From Macrocybe gigantea (lineage: Eukaryota > Basidiomycota > Agaricomycetes > Agaricales > Callistosporiaceae): a DNA stretch of 55,250 nucleotides. Both the position numbers and the translations under genes were made by a program. Shown here one piece after another: positions 22,356-34,791 of the stretch (positions are counted from its first letter, which is position 1; every line of letters starts with the position of its first letter). The stretch is taken from assembly GCA_011319805.1 (NCBI GenBank), contig SJRY01000242.1:1-55250 (forward strand), read 5' to 3'. The notes under the pieces were generated by a model that searched no databases, was not told where the DNA came from, and saw only the letters and a list, made by a program, of their open reading frames with translations.

Positions 22356-25300
22356 CTAGCGGAGGTACTTCTCGTTCAGAGCGTGAACCTCCTTGGCCAG
22401 GTACGGCCACGTCAGCGTCCGCGCAAGCTCCTTCCTCAGCCTTCCCTCGTCTTCCCCGGCGCGCTCCTTCGCGAGCTTAATCTCCCATCCGCAAAGGTTG
22501 TACAACAGTCGCATGTTCGGCTGGATCAGCACAGACAGCCTCCGCGAACGCACGATCAGATAAGCATCCACCAGCGGAAGACCGAGGTGCTTCATCACAT
22601 AGGCAATCTGTTCGGGATCGAACGACCAATCAGACTTGCACGATCTTCACCAGGAAGCCAAACTCACAGTGACGGTTGCGCTCCTCGACACGCCGACGCG
22701 ACAGTGCACTAACACCTGACCGCCCTCCACCTAGCCTTATCTATCCACTCGCAGATCGGCTCCAGCTGAGGCTCGAGCGTGTCGATCCCGTCGTCACACA
22801 CGCCCTTGATGTCGAGCACCTTGATCCGGCCCTCGCGTTCCTCATACCACAGAGAACCGTGCCCGCCACCCTTGCCATGCACGTAGAATGCATTCGGACC
22901 GGTGCGGAAGGGCGACGCCGAGGGCGAGCATGAAGACGGCACTGCAGAATGATGGTGCCCTTGTAGGTGATGCGGCGGAGGGACGAGCGCGCACTCCCCA
23001 ACAGACACGACATGCGTAATACCGAGCGCATGAAGCATGTAGACGTTCGACGCGTGGTTTCTGGGTGAACGAAAGAAAAAGATTTTTTTTTTTCAAGATC
23101 AGACCAAACTATCACCACACAGAAGTGCTGGCTTGTGGACACTTACAGATTCCCCAGATACAAAAACGGTAACACCCTGCTCGGGAAGCTCCCATCAAAA
23201 CGCGGATCATTGAACCACGAGAGGTGGTCGCCCGAGAACAAGCTCGGAAGCCACGGGCTTGTCATTGCCCTTGGCCGCGTCTTGAACGTGCCACTGCTCC
23301 CGTTCGGATTCGCGCTGTCGAACGTGACCGACGCAGGCGCACTGCTGCTGCTGCCGTTCGCTCCACCAACGCCACTGATGCCACCAATGCCATGACCACT
23401 TCCGTCCCTCTCCATCTGTGACGGCACCATGATAGGCGGAGTTGGCAAGTTCTCATCATCCACTTTTCCTTCCGTGTTCTTGTCCTTTCCCTCTTGATTG
23501 GTATCGTTAGCCTGCTCTTGTGGCTTCGAAACTAGGTGTGGCCGCGGAAGCTGCGCAAACGAAACGGATTTGGCCGCAGGTCGCCCAATGACGGTCGACG
23601 ACGGCAAGCGCGACGAATCCGCCGACGTCGGAGCGGCAGCAGCAGCGACCAGGTGCGAGCTCGACATACCCGCATGCCAGCTACCCTGTCTCGCCGCAGC
23701 ACCAGGCCCAAACAACCTCCTCGCAACCTGCTTCTCCCTCTCCCTCTCTCTTTCTCTCTCTCTCTCCCTCTCGCGCTCCTTCTCCTCCCTCACTCGTCCT
23801 TCGATCCTCCTCAGCACGCCCAAATCCGTCTGATACACAAAGAAGCTGCGGCGCTTGACCACCTGAAGCTCGAGGTATGCTTCTGGCAACGTCAGTCCGC
23901 GCATCGCCATTAGGAGGCCCAGCGCAGGCACGGACGACTCGGTGTATCCGTCCGCGGAGTACAGCAAAATCTTCAGGGGTCGTGTCTGGCAAGCCGGGGG
24001 CACGAGGTGGTGTTGATGATGATGTTGCTGGCGGTGATGATCATGGCGCTCTTGTTCGCCGAAGGACCCAGATGAAGAATGGGGCAACGGGGACGACGAG
24101 GATGGTGTGAACATCGACGTCACAGCGTGGAACGGATTTGTGTCCGGCGACGATCGAGTTGAAAGCGGGAGGAGCAGACGACGACAGCACTGGAGAAGTG
24201 AACGACCTCGTGCGCGGAGGCGGCACATTGGTCATTGGCGCCAGTCCCGGCGGAGGAGCAGCGCCTGAGCAGGCTCCGAGTCAGAGATGATGCAAAGCCC
24301 GAGAAGGTTGGGAACGTGGGGAGCATCGACGCTACAGAGGACCACCGCCGCGCAGACGAGCCATTTCCTGCACTGCTAGGGTCACTACTAGACGTCGGCT
24401 GAGGCTGAGGGGGTGTAGGCGTGGAAGTAACTGCAACAGGTCTCGATACTGGCTTGAGCCATTTTTCGAAAAACTTGATCACGGCCATGAGGCTCGTCGT
24501 TGTCAGCTGGTTATTCGCAGGACTGCTCGGTAGCGAAAAGTGTATCACAGAGTTTGCATTTGGCGCCGGGCGCGGGGGTATGTCTGCCGACGAAGGTACC
24601 CATCTCGTTGGCCGCCTGTCGCTGCTGCAGACATCGCTCGACCCACATGAGATCCAGCGTCTCGAGGTGTTCCTCGATAACGCGCAGTCCGAAGCAGTGG
24701 GAAGATGGCATGTCAATGCACTCGATGCAGATATCATACCCAAAACCTCGCGCGGGATCGTTGCTCCACGAATCAAACGGGTCTTCATCCTCCAATCCTC
24801 CCCGGTCCTTCTCGCGCTCAGCACCCCTCCTCCGCCTCGCTGTACTCCGCGGCACATCCTCCGAATTGCCTAAGAACACCTGCCCAAGGCGCGGGTCCCA
24901 ATGCGTGTTCGTCGTCGATAGGTCCACGTCTCCAAGAGCACGATCTGGTGGCGGAGTCGTCGCGCCCGTCGGGAACACGGTGATGATCTCCGATGCTTTA
25001 GTCAAATCGCGCATCTCCTCCTTCTCGCGCTGAGCAAAGTTGACGGTGTTGGGCTCGGACACGGCGTGCACGGGATGTTGCTGCACCTCAACATCAAGCT
25101 CCATCATGTCTACGTGTCCATCTGTCCGATCCGTGTGCACACCAGTCAAAACCGTCGCGGGGTCAAGACCAAGGCCGGCCGTCTTGGCCGCATAAGCGGG
25201 AACCTGCGGGGGCGTGCCGCCGGGCACACCATCCTTGCACAACCGCATCATAAGATGCGGCACCTCCCTCCTCATCGCCTCCTGGTCAGCGTCGAGGACA

Positions 25301-26907
25301 AAAACATTGTACCTGAGCAGCTCGTGGCCGTCTTGAGCGAGCGTAGGCGGTTGCGGTTTCTTCTTTGAGCCGGCATTGTGCATGCGCTCCTCTCGCTTCC
25401 TGTCGACAGCCTCCTGCAGCCTCCGTGCAAGGGCGATGGCGGCAGGCGTCGCACCCTTGGGCGAATACACCACGATATCGGAAAGGGTCGCATATATTGG
25501 CTACATTTGCGCCGGTTCAAGGAGACAAACAACATGACATGCAAGTTCAACGACTTTCGTTCGCAAGAGCGGGACGGAGAGAGTACTGACGACTTGAATG
25601 CCAAAGTTCCTCAGGGAGATCCCGTCCGGCACACGGGCCGGCACAAACTCCCAACCTGCAGGTTCAGGGTCCTGTGAAGTCGCCGTTGTCTGTGCGCCAT
25701 TGGCATTAATGACACCGGCCGCGTTGGGAATCGGACGTATGATCTCGCTAGGCCGAAATGTGCAGGTTAAGAGCGCAAGATCCGTTGCTTCTCTATCTTT
25801 GTTTGGTGCATATGCTGACTTCGAATTCGAGAGAACGCGAGTTGTGGCATTGACGGTGCTACAGAGGAAGGTGAGAAAGATGAGATAGGGAGAAGTAAAC
25901 AAACACTGATGGTAACTGGTTCATTAATCGCGAAGGTCGGGGTTCTGAGCTTACCTTTCCGGGGTAAAGTCTGGTGAAGGGGTTGATGGGAGGGAAGCCG
26001 ATATGTCGCTCATGCTGGCCGAGTCTGTCATGAGACTGGGACTGGGCGCCAAAAAGAAAAGAAAGCTGAGCATCTGAAGAGCAAGGCGAAGCGAAATCGT
26101 TCACCTAGCAGTGTCTGGGTCGGTTCTAGAAAACGTAGAAAGATTCGAGGTCTGAATCTGGATATGAGTGAGCCGTTGAACGACGGGGTGCATGTGCTTC
26201 TTTCCGTCTTCGAGGACGACGCGAATGCCGTCGCCCTCGACATCCGCTTCTCCGTCAATGTCCATCGGTAAAAGCGTTACCGCACCGGACTCAAAAGTCC
26301 GCTGCTGCTGCTGTTGTTGTAATTGTTGTTCAGGGGGGAACAGCTCTTCGGAGCTATCGTCGTCGTCGTCCTCAATATCAACATCGCCGTCGTCGTCGTC
26401 ATCGTCATAGTACTCGCTCAAGTCGCTGTCCATCTCGCTGTCCTCCGATGGAGAAGCGCAGAAAGGATACTTCCTTCGTCGGAGCGCGACGAGGGAGCGC
26501 CCATAGCGCTTTCTGTCGGCTTCTAGGTCTTCCTCGCACACGACCCACACGAGGCCCCTGTAGGCTGGGACGCGGACGCTGCTGCCCGAGAAAAACGTGT
26601 TTTGAGCCTCATTTTCGCCCTCAAGACCATGCAAGAATGGGAAGAGGACGTGATCAGGCGGGTGAGCGAGAATATGGCTGAGATGTAGGGTAGTAAAAGT
26701 TGCCAGCGGGAGCACGCGAACTGAGCGGTCTGCGTCTATGCTCTGGTCATCGGCAGGAACAACGGCGAGTGAGTCGAGGAGGTGTTGTGGATATGCGAGG
26801 CCGTGGTTCATCAGATGGGAAAGGGTGCAGCAGTAACAAAGAAACGGCGGCGGTGCTAGGAGGAGGTGACGGCAATAAACAGAGATCTGGATGGCCCGAT
26901 CTGGCAT
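22356..26907 (-). CDS. pps1: PPS1-like dual-specificity protein phosphatase
   Basis: A long spliced gene for a cysteine-based protein phosphatase that removes phosphate from Tyr and Ser/Thr. In yeast the homologue Pps1 acts in cell-cycle control. The N-terminal exon (from 26907, exact ATG uncertain; 26812 is also possible) carries VRVPAYRGLVWVVCEEDLEADRKRYG and an acidic DDDDDD stretch. The middle has DPARGFGYDICIECIDMPS, then ILLYSADGYTESSVPALGLLMAMRG and a simple-repeat ER-rich run. The catalytic domain reads PFLYLGNL, GITHVVSVGE and the active-site loop HCRVGVSRSAT (nt 22683-22706), ending YLAKEVHALNEKYLR at 22356. Single-base shifts seem needed just before the HC motif (about 22715) and twice in the poorly conserved Ser/Pro-rich linker (24150-24260, 24510). 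The long disordered inserts are usual for basidiomycete members. Confidence 0.82.
23733..23790. repeat. CT/GA microsatellite inside the phosphatase gene
   Basis: About 58 bases of imperfect (CT)n on the plus strand encode an alternating Glu-Arg run on the minus strand. Length changes here keep or break the frame depending on multiples of three. Confidence 0.85.
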
Positions 26908-29601
26908 CAGCCTCGTTGCGTGCCGAGACCTCCTTTCCGTGCGCGTGATCAGTCTGGTGCACGATCGAGGGGCGTCTCACAGATAAGATCGGTCTCTGCC
27001 ATTCTCACCTTATCAATCCCCGGCGCCGAATGGCAACTCCGGCCCATCCGGACGGCAAAAGGAACCATCAGCCATCAACTAACGGTGTGAACCTTCTTCG
27101 CTCAACGCTGTCTATCCCCGCATCCACTGCGCTCAATGAAGCAAACTAGACACATACCAACTTCTTCCTGACGCCATTTTAGCCTTTGTGCGACGCTCTA
27201 GCCACAGAAATCCAAATGCCCGAGGCGTTGCTGATTCTCTGTCATTCCACGCCCCTAGTCACTCGAACGCCATCCAGATCAAAATGGAGTGTGGCGTCCC
27301 CACTATTTGCTCAGCTTCCAAACATCTGCGTTCGTCTCGCACGACCCTTCGTTGCTTCGCGGGCAAATCTCTTCTAGGCAACAACCATGCAAGCCACAAA
27401 CAAGACAAGGCGACCATTGACACCTTCGCAGTCATGTCTATCATTGATATCATTGAAGGGCCTTGATCATCCGCGGACTAGAGTGATGTCCTAGACCAGC
27501 ATAATACAATTGCACCATCGCAAGTCTTCTGTTGCTTGATCATCGTTCTGCCAGAAGGTCGCTCAGGGTCATATGATCTGAAACGAAGAAGTCCCCAATT
27601 CTTGGTACAAGTCAATGATGGCACGGGTCATGTAGCCGTTCCCGCATCTTGTCAAATACGACGGATATCCGTTCTGCAAATAGCTTATTGTCTTTTAAGC
27701 ATATTCATAGCTTCTGCCTGACCACGCCAGATCATCTATGAGTCCAAGACAATGCTCAACTTGATGAAAAAGCTGATGAAATATAACGCCACGCACCATT
27801 TCCGTAAGTTTCTCGGCAAAGCAGCATATAACAATGTCTCCTTTTTATGAGCGTTAAGAGAGGGCAGTCGTGACAATGATCGGGTGGAGGGACACACGAT
27901 CATCATGATGTTCCCAAGCTATCCTGAACAAAAGAAGCGCAACTTGGCGCTCCCCATTCGGTCGGATTTACGTAGCGCATAATTCATAGTTACGCACCGG
28001 TTAGCCCCTTGTGCTCGTATCGAAGCAATGCGCAGTTTCTCTACGACTGTGCTCCACTCTGGTGGAACCTTGGCTAAACTTGTTCTCGTTATGTGCTTCA
28101 AAGGAGATATCAGCCACATAGCGAGCATCTTGTTGACTGCTCCGAATCTAGGAAGCTTGAGTGGAGTTGGAAAAAAAAAAAGCTGAATTTTGCGGCGCAT
28201 ATACGAGCTGGTTGTGCTGAATTCAACCGAAATAAATTCAAGATGGATGCATATCAGCGACCTTTAGAATGGAGAGACGTCATGCCGGCCCTCATTGGAT
28301 GAATTTTGTCGAGTGATCTCGTCCGCCAGTGACCGGCAAACGATGCACCGGTGTGAAAAACCTTAGAGAAGCAGAATATGTCAGCGATTGGAGACTGGGC
28401 CTAGACAGAAAGCTTTTTCACGACCCCGTGGGTTTCCGCCATCATTTGGTGAGCGCATATATTCAGTCATGAGAAAGATAAGGGCTGCCAACTTGCCGAG
28501 GACGCGAGGACCGAAGGACAGAGGAGAGATGGCATAATTACACGTCGATCTCGTGTTTCCAGTTGCCTTTCTGAGGTCGTTTCCTTCAACCAGAGTGCAC
28601 AGCGAGCACAGATAACCACAGCACCGAAGCATCTGCTCCAGTGTGATTCTGATTTGAATAGGCGCCATGAGAGCTGAGGATGAGCGTATCTCCTTGATCA
28701 GACACCTTTTATGAGAGCGGCGTTCTATCTCTCCTCGCTTAATGGCAGCTGAAGAATAACATTGATGAGTGCTTTGTCTCGACAATTGTTGATCCATATG
28801 TGATAGCCACAAAGTCAGAGGCGCGGAGATGAACGATGTGTATGATATGGTTCGAATAGGGTGGAAACCATGCGTGAAGATGCACGTGACAATTCGCGGT
28901 CGCGTCCACTTGTCTCGTGAGTCGTGACTTTCCTCATATGACATCCAAACTCACTCTTGAATTAGGACCTCTTTGAGGCACTATTGTGATTGTTTTGAGA
29001 GCTTTCGTATAGGTTGTTCAGCGACAGCTGCCAGCTCTTATCTGTTGATCTCGATTCTGGGCTGCGGACATGAGGAAGGCGCTATGAAAGCGCTATGAAA
29101 GGCGCGCTGCTTGTCTGCTGAATATCACTAATTCAAGTCTATTTATTTCGGCACCTCATCCACATCCACTCACCACACACGCAAGTCGCGTACTCCACAA
29201 CGCATTTCATAAACTGCAAGTAAGGGTCTACTAAATATCTCTCAGTCTCAGGTCATCCGAATTCGTGGCAGGCATCCCTGACCGAAATAGAACGATCAAG
29301 CTGTGCTTTCTGACCTTGTCACTGTGCGTCTGAGATCTTCGATAGACGCCAAAGCATCCCTCCCTTACCGATACTCCATGCTGCACAAGCGTTTTCTTGA
29401 CCCCGATAAAGGCTAGTTCCCCCTCACGCTATTCACCCCAAGTATTGGGTGAGGACACGCACGCCGTCCACACAACTACATATAAAGCCATAACCTTTCA
29501 TCCATTACGACCCTCATCTCCAGTTTGACCCATCACTCAGTCCAGCAATGAGTGCGCATTAATCTTCTTCTCGCTAGAGCATAGAGCTCACTCTGATTTC
29601 G
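26908..29601. other. 2.7-kb gene-poor stretch
   Basis: Only short or low-confidence open frames occur. A 187-codon minus-strand ORF (28381-28944) has no family resemblance. A TATATAAAG box near 29480-29488 faces a plus-strand ATG at 29547 that reaches a stop after four codons, so nothing credible follows it. Confidence 0.45.
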
Positions 29602-30700
29602 TCAACGTCCCTTCTTCACGTAGAGTTCAGCGCTCTCGCACTCGGCAAGGTCGTTCTCGCCACTCTCATAATCACCGGCCACAAAGCCCTCCAAGCCAAA
29701 GCAGGTAGGCACCCCGTCGTCATGTCGTTCGCCAGCACATCAGAATTTGGTTGCTTACTTCTCTGAAGAAGGTTCTGTAGATGTCGGCCTCGTCGTCGGC
29801 CCACGCGGCGACGTGGGTGTAGGGGTTCAGTTCGATTGGAGTTTCTAGACAAGAAGCAGGATGACGTAGCTTTTCCTTCGCGCCTCATCCAAACCTGCAT
29901 CGTTGTCAAAGAAGTAACATTTGGCTGTGTCTAACTTGTACAGTATAGTATACAAAGAATCGTGGCATTCCTTGTTCAGACGATAGACGTTATTAAGTGC
30001 CTACATAGCCGATCGCTCAATTGCTTCCTGGGCCAGAGCGCGGACTTCCGAGGGGTTCCAGGATGTTCTGCAGAGCGGTCCAGTCGATGAATCATCCGGA
30101 GTGTGTGCTGGATCCCCTTCCGCTGTCGCCTAACCGTACTGAGGCTAGGGAAATGCTTCGGCTCTATTCAATGAGGTACGTCGATGACCACGAGCTCTCC
30201 ATTGGCTGTGGCGCAGGATCCCTTGTGCTTCGCTGTGAGTGAAACATGTGCTCGAACTTGCCTTGAACAGTTGGGATGATGCAGTATGTCGGCACTAGCC
30301 ATGGTTCAAGTACTGCTGTGAGATAGTCATAGTCCAGGTTCGCTGTACATCCTGTCTGCCAGTCATAGTGCCATCGAAACTCGAGGATCCCATCGAACAC
30401 AACGTGGTGGCCGAGCTGTGTTTATGTTCATCCGAATCAATAGAAACGCTCATTGCTTTTCCTTATCGAACTCGTTCATCTAATTCGTTCGCCATGGCTC
30501 GATCGATCTTGGGCTTCCTCGCGACTGATTTCCTCAACCAGATATCCATATCAAAATCCATTTTTCCAGCGCTTCATCACTTTCACTTTCGCCAGACGAG
30601 TTTTCAATTTTCGTCGTGGCTTCGTTCTGAAGCGCCTGCTTCATGGCCGATCCTACCCTGCTAATGATGGCGAATTCAACGGACGGGTCGATTGTCAGAT
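29602..30700 (-). pseudogene. Uncharacterised spliced gene, frames broken
   Basis: Several adjoining minus-strand exons look like real protein, though I know no family. The 5' part reads NLTIDPSVEFAIISRVGSAM, then ESESDEALEK and, after one frame step in an A run, MDFDMDIWLRKSVARK. The next exon gives FDGILEFRWHYDWQTGCTAN and LEPWLVPTYCIIPTVQ. Further down come DWTALQNILEPL, EVRALAQEAIERSAM and, after an in-frame TAG, ALNNVYRLNKECHDSLYTIL, then an intron to ETPIELNPYTHVAAWADDEA. The last exon ends ESAELYVKKGR at 29602. At least two frame steps and one stop interrupt it, so it is a decaying gene or carries sequence errors. No signal peptide or membrane segment is seen. Confidence 0.45.
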
Positions 30701-31022
30701 TTAGGCGGTGCTAAAAGGAGAAGAGAGAAAAGGCAGCTTTGTCAAACTACAGATGTTCAGTGTCAGAAATGAAAACTCGGAACTGACATCAGCAACCTCT
30801 CCAAGAGTAGACGCTGTGCTTATCAAGACTGAGTACACAACACAAGAGCACGGAAGCAGGTGGTGGGCAAAGAAACAGAAGCAGTGCATCACAGTTCATA
30901 GAAGTCCTTTACAGGTCTCCATCACCTATTCTGGGATAGTTGAAAAAGTCCATTGTGCATCTTGAGAAGAGGACCGCCTTAATATTCATGTCAGATTCGC
31001 TCTTTCCCAAACTTGAAAATAA
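30701..31022. other. Spacer
   Basis: No supported gene. It could hold a first exon of the uncharacterised gene downstream on the minus strand. Confidence 0.4.
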
Positions 31023-31644
31023 TTACATACCGAAGACAGAATTCCCTTCGGCTTCTAATCGACCGGCTCCAATTCCAAAAGATCGTCGAACTTCTTCTGC
31101 ATGAGGAAGCATGAACGGCGTCGAATTTGCCATCGGGAACTCGGACGCGGTGCTCCTTCCCATCCGCCGTGGTGAATCCGACGACGTTGGGAGGACGCAA
31201 GCACGTTCAGAAGCATCAGAGTCAGCGAGAGGGAAGGTCGTGTTGTCGCGAACCCAGTTTGCGGCCGCCCAACGACCGATAGATTCAGCAGTTGCGCCTA
31301 AGCAAACCACCGAACACATCAGTCCAGCCTCAGAAAAAGCAATACCACAAACTACGCACAAACGTAACCTGTAGAAGCTCCAGCGTCCAAAGTCCGCGTC
31401 GCGCAAGATCGCTGTATCCCCTTCCACGCGAAAACTCGGTCATGGGCATCCTCGAAAAGCTGACGGATGCTCCGTATGCCGCAGGCCAAGTGCAGCATGT
31501 GCGTTCCGGGATGTTGATGCAGCATCCAAACGACCCAGAGCAAAATTTCGAAGTCGAAACGCATATATCAGCTGCCGGAGCTGAGGTGGCGTGGAGGACG
31601 GTGAAGTAAAACAATAGTGAAATGGCCCACAAGAGCTTCAGCAT
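31023..31644 (-). CDS. Small secreted cysteine-rich protein
   Basis: The start at 31644 gives a clear signal peptide (MLKLLWAISLLFYFTVLHA) followed by a cysteine-rich domain with the spacing CVSTSKFC, CC, CC (SGSFGCCINIPERTCCTW) and then GASVSFSRMPM. A TATAAAAG box 67 bases upstream supports this start. A frame step near 31405 would link the first exon to DAGAST. After an intron of about 70 bases (GTTACG...GCTTAG) the second exon reads ATAESIGRWAAANWVRDNTTF, with stop near 31023. Beyond about 31200 it is unclear which frame is used. It is probably an extracellular or cell-wall protein; I do not recognise a named family and assign no activity. Confidence 0.5.
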
Positions 31645-31710
31645 TGTTGGGCACTGGGTGATTGGATGCTCTCGAAGGAGTGAAGACCATCGTCCACCCA
31701 AGTACCGTCA

Positions 31711-31718
31711 CTTTTATA
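31711..31718 (-). promoter_or_regulatory. TATA box of the cysteine-rich secreted protein
   Basis: TATAAAAG on the minus strand, 67 bases upstream of the ATG at 31644. Confidence 0.55.
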
Positions 31719-32111
31719 CCTTGAAACTGCGGTAATGCACATTCTTCGTTCGCTATCAAGACGGAGAACGAAGACCTATACACCATGTGGACGCTTTGAA
31801 ATCAAAGCATAAGATATGCTTGACCTACGATGCTTATTTAAAGCCAGCTTTGGTTCCGCTAATTTGGCACCAGTTGGGACTGAGATGGAGGCAAAATTTG
31901 ATTTCTCCCGTTCCTCATCGGAGACAGCGCAGATAGCCATTCAAGTTTCCTGAAGCAGGTTCGGTTCCATTCCGATGAGTGTTCGAATGCAGCTGATAGG
32001 AGCATCATAGCCATCTTTAAGATATCGAGAGATATACAAAGGGAATGAAGATAAAGGACCGGGATGAGTAACATTGGGGTTGTTTGCTGATGCAAATAAA
32101 AACACGTCAAT
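31719..32111. other. Spacer
   Basis: No gene is seen between the secreted-protein promoter and the HNH-gene fragment. Confidence 0.45.
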
Positions 32112-32550
32112 GCAAGTTCGTCTGCGTAAAATGCTGCCTATGAACAATGCTGATGATGGCGTTATCTCAAGAGCTTCCCGAAAGATATCAGGACTCGGAC
32201 CTTGCAAAGCGTATCAGAAGATCTTACATCTTGAGGAATCTGCCAACGACACTCGAATGATATACGCGGGGATCCTAGGCTCTTGCTGCAAGACCAACCA
32301 AGTCAAACCGTGCCAGTGTCTTTCTATTACCATATTTCCGGAAAACTGTGAATATGATCTTGTCAAACGTTGATCGATGATCTCCCGCCTCGCTCGAGCC
32401 ACCCATCGTCTGGAGCAGGATGTAGGCCGAGCTAGAAGATACTGCATCCTTGTCAGAGGATGACACGTCGACGGAACTCTTGTACGTCGCGCCCCGGTGC
32501 CCGAAAGGCGAACAATATTCTCATCCATCGTATCCACACCCTTATGTCCA
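32112..32550 (+). pseudogene. Internally deleted fragment of the HNH-domain gene
   Basis: Positions 32112-32290 closely match the reverse complement of about 44890-45080 (shared protein words PMNN, AYQKILHLEES, NDTRM). After a jump, 32291-32550 match the reverse complement of about 43790-44075 (shared: the TTTCCGGAAAACTGTGAATAT stretch and AELEDTA.LSED.TS.ELL). About 800 bases of the middle of the parent gene, including all HNH catalytic residues, are missing. Stops interrupt what remains. The fragment lies on the opposite strand, 12 kb from the parent gene. Confidence 0.8.
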
Positions 32551-33456
32551 GGTTGACAGCACATGAGCAGCTCCAACAGTCACCTTCGCAGATGGTGAGA
32601 TCAACCAGTACCTTCACATTGTACACAGCTGCAGGTGGGCGTGCCTTTTGCGCATATCCACAAATATATCGGAAACTTGATGAAATCGAGTTATTCTAGT
32701 AAGCCAGCTATCACTTAAAGATTGGACGTTGGACCCGCCACGATGAAGTCCCAAAGTCATCAGCCTTGTATCACGACAGCGAACTCCGTTTCTCTCCGAG
32801 CATCTTATTCTAAAAGCACATCTGGCCGTGATGGTATCTCTCGAGAAGACTGTTCCGTTCGTCAAACCGTTGCCTCTCGAGACTTGAAACCGGACATGCG
32901 GCCTTGTATGGCCTGAAGCTCGTGTTTTAGCCGACGGGGGAGTGCTAAACTGGCACTGCCTCGAGGCGAGCTCTCATGTCGCAAGTCGGCCATGGGTTTC
33001 CAAACAGCGTATTTACGGCCTAGCTGCTTCCGTCCCTGCTGTGAACAGTGGAGTAATCTCAGTCGCGACTCCACCGGACATTGTAATTCTTAACATGAGG
33101 TAGTCAAGCTTCAAGACGGGTCTGTCGGACGATAAAAATAGACTACGCCAGGTGGCGACTTTTATCACGGTGTACGGCCCTCCTTCGTTTCAGTTTTTTG
33201 TCGAATGATAAGGCGAGCTAAGCAACAGAATCCTTTCGCCGGCATGCGTCGGTGTCGAACCGATTGACGACTTGGGTGAGTAGCTTTTCTTCCCTTTGTG
33301 CAAATGCAAGCGGAGGACTTTCGAATTTGATTATGCATTACGCGCTAGCACTTTTCCGTGCTCTCCAGCCCTCGCCGTTTCCCCCACGGCTAATACAGTC
33401 CGTCTGATCTCCAGCACAGGTGTTGCATCCATATCCATTTGGAAACAGTGATGTGT
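32551..33456. other. Spacer
   Basis: No gene I can support. The last 60 bases hold the promoter of the next gene. Confidence 0.45.
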
Positions 33457-33464
33457 TATAAATA
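33457..33464 (+). promoter_or_regulatory. TATA box of thaumatin/lectin fusion gene
   Basis: TATAAATA 50 bases before the ATG at 33514. Confidence 0.6.
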
Positions 33465-33513
33465 CTTATCCTTGAGGGGTGAACCCATAACCGAACCAAG
33501 AGGATAGGGTACC

Positions 33514-34791
33514 ATGCGTTTCGGAGACTCCTTCGCTCTCGTTTTCTTGGCATCGCTGGCATCCCCGGCTCTCGCGCAGACTGTTCCATCCCGCCATTAC
33601 GTGATCCAGAATAACTGTCCAGAAACCATCAATTTCGCTGTAAATGGAGCGATTCAAGGATCAATCTTGCCCGGTGGTAATGCGACGAGAGATTTTCCTC
33701 TCACTTGGAGTGGACAAATTTGGTGGGGAAGATCGTACCTGCACCGCGACGGTAGTGGGGCAAACAGAGCAGGATTTTACGGAGAGGTGCGCTTTTGAAT
33801 GGTCGTTCTGAATTGCAGATTATTCAAAATCGTTGATGCAGGGAGGTAGTTCGTACTACTACGTCATAGTCGACCCCAACATCTACAACTCTGACCTCAC
33901 TATCACTCCTCTCAACGGCACGCAGGTCAATAGTTTAACTAATCATGTTCGCCTCTGGCCTTTGTTAATGATATTGTTCCTTTAGGCTAACGGCTTCTGC
34001 GCCGTTGATATCTGTGAACAACTAGCCTGCCAGTCATACGAACAAACGCCAACGCCGTTTCCCCCTCAAGGACCCTCCGCACCTAAACCTCCGCTCTACG
34101 CCTGCCCCGATGCGCAGGGATACGAGGTCACGTACGTCCGCTTCGCAGTGGCGCATAGTGCCTAGCAAGCTGATCCGCTTCTGGCATCCCAGGTTCTGTC
34201 CTACTGGAAAGTTCCCGTCTGAAGATGGCATCCCGATTCATCCTAACGGTGACGATTCGAAGTGTCTCGATGTCCGAGGTGCTGCTATGAAAACGGAACG
34301 CCTGTCCAGATGTGAGTTCCATAGATGGCAGAGAGTGCTCACATCTAACCATGATTACCCAGCTACGATTGCAACGGGAGCGGAGCGCAGAAATGGATAA
34401 TCAACCGTGGAGGCACGAAGCTCCGCGTAGCCGGACAGAACTTCTGCTTGGATGCTGGGAGCAGTGCGTACACGTTCGAATGAGAACCGAGCCACCAGAA
34501 CATTTACGAATATCGACATAATCCAACAGATCCTGCAAGTGGCGTCGGAATGAAGATTTGGCAATGTTATGACAATCTCCCAGCTCAGGCGTGGTACTAC
34601 ACTAATGATGCAAGAATCGCTCTCACCGGCCAAGGCAAGATTCCCGCATCATTTACGACGTTCGCTGCGTCTAACATGCGTTTTGTCCAGGCCTTTGCCT
34701 TGATTTGACAAACGGTGTCAAAACCAACTCGAATCAAGTCCAGTCATGGCAGTGCACAAACAACAACGTCAACCAAATTTGGACCCCTTGA
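33514..34791 (+). CDS. Secreted thaumatin-like protein fused to ricin-B-type (CBM13) lectin domain
   Basis: The signal peptide MRFGDSFALVFLASLASPALA leads into a thaumatin-like fold: HYVIQNNCPETINFAVNG, LPGGNATRDFP, GRSYLHRDGSGANRAGFYGE and FCAVDICEQLACQS. A proline-rich linker (TPFPPQGPSAPKPP) follows. Then comes a ricin-B/CBM13-type beta-trefoil part with repeated C-L-D and Q-x-W marks: SKCLDVRG, GAQKWIINRGG, FCLDAGS, PAQAWYYT, LCLDLTNG, VQSWQC and NQIWTP at the end. Exons: 33514-33786, from 33842, and further short ones with GT-AG introns. One base seems lost at about 34284 (restoring it gives YENGTPVQ). The likely role is sugar binding outside the cell; thaumatin-like proteins can act on glucans. 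No enzymatic toxin domain is present. Confidence 0.8.

Noticed and set aside
28381..28944. 187-codon open frame on the minus strand
   Set aside because: No family resemblance, no splice context and odd composition; an open stretch of this size can arise by chance in a 55-kb window.
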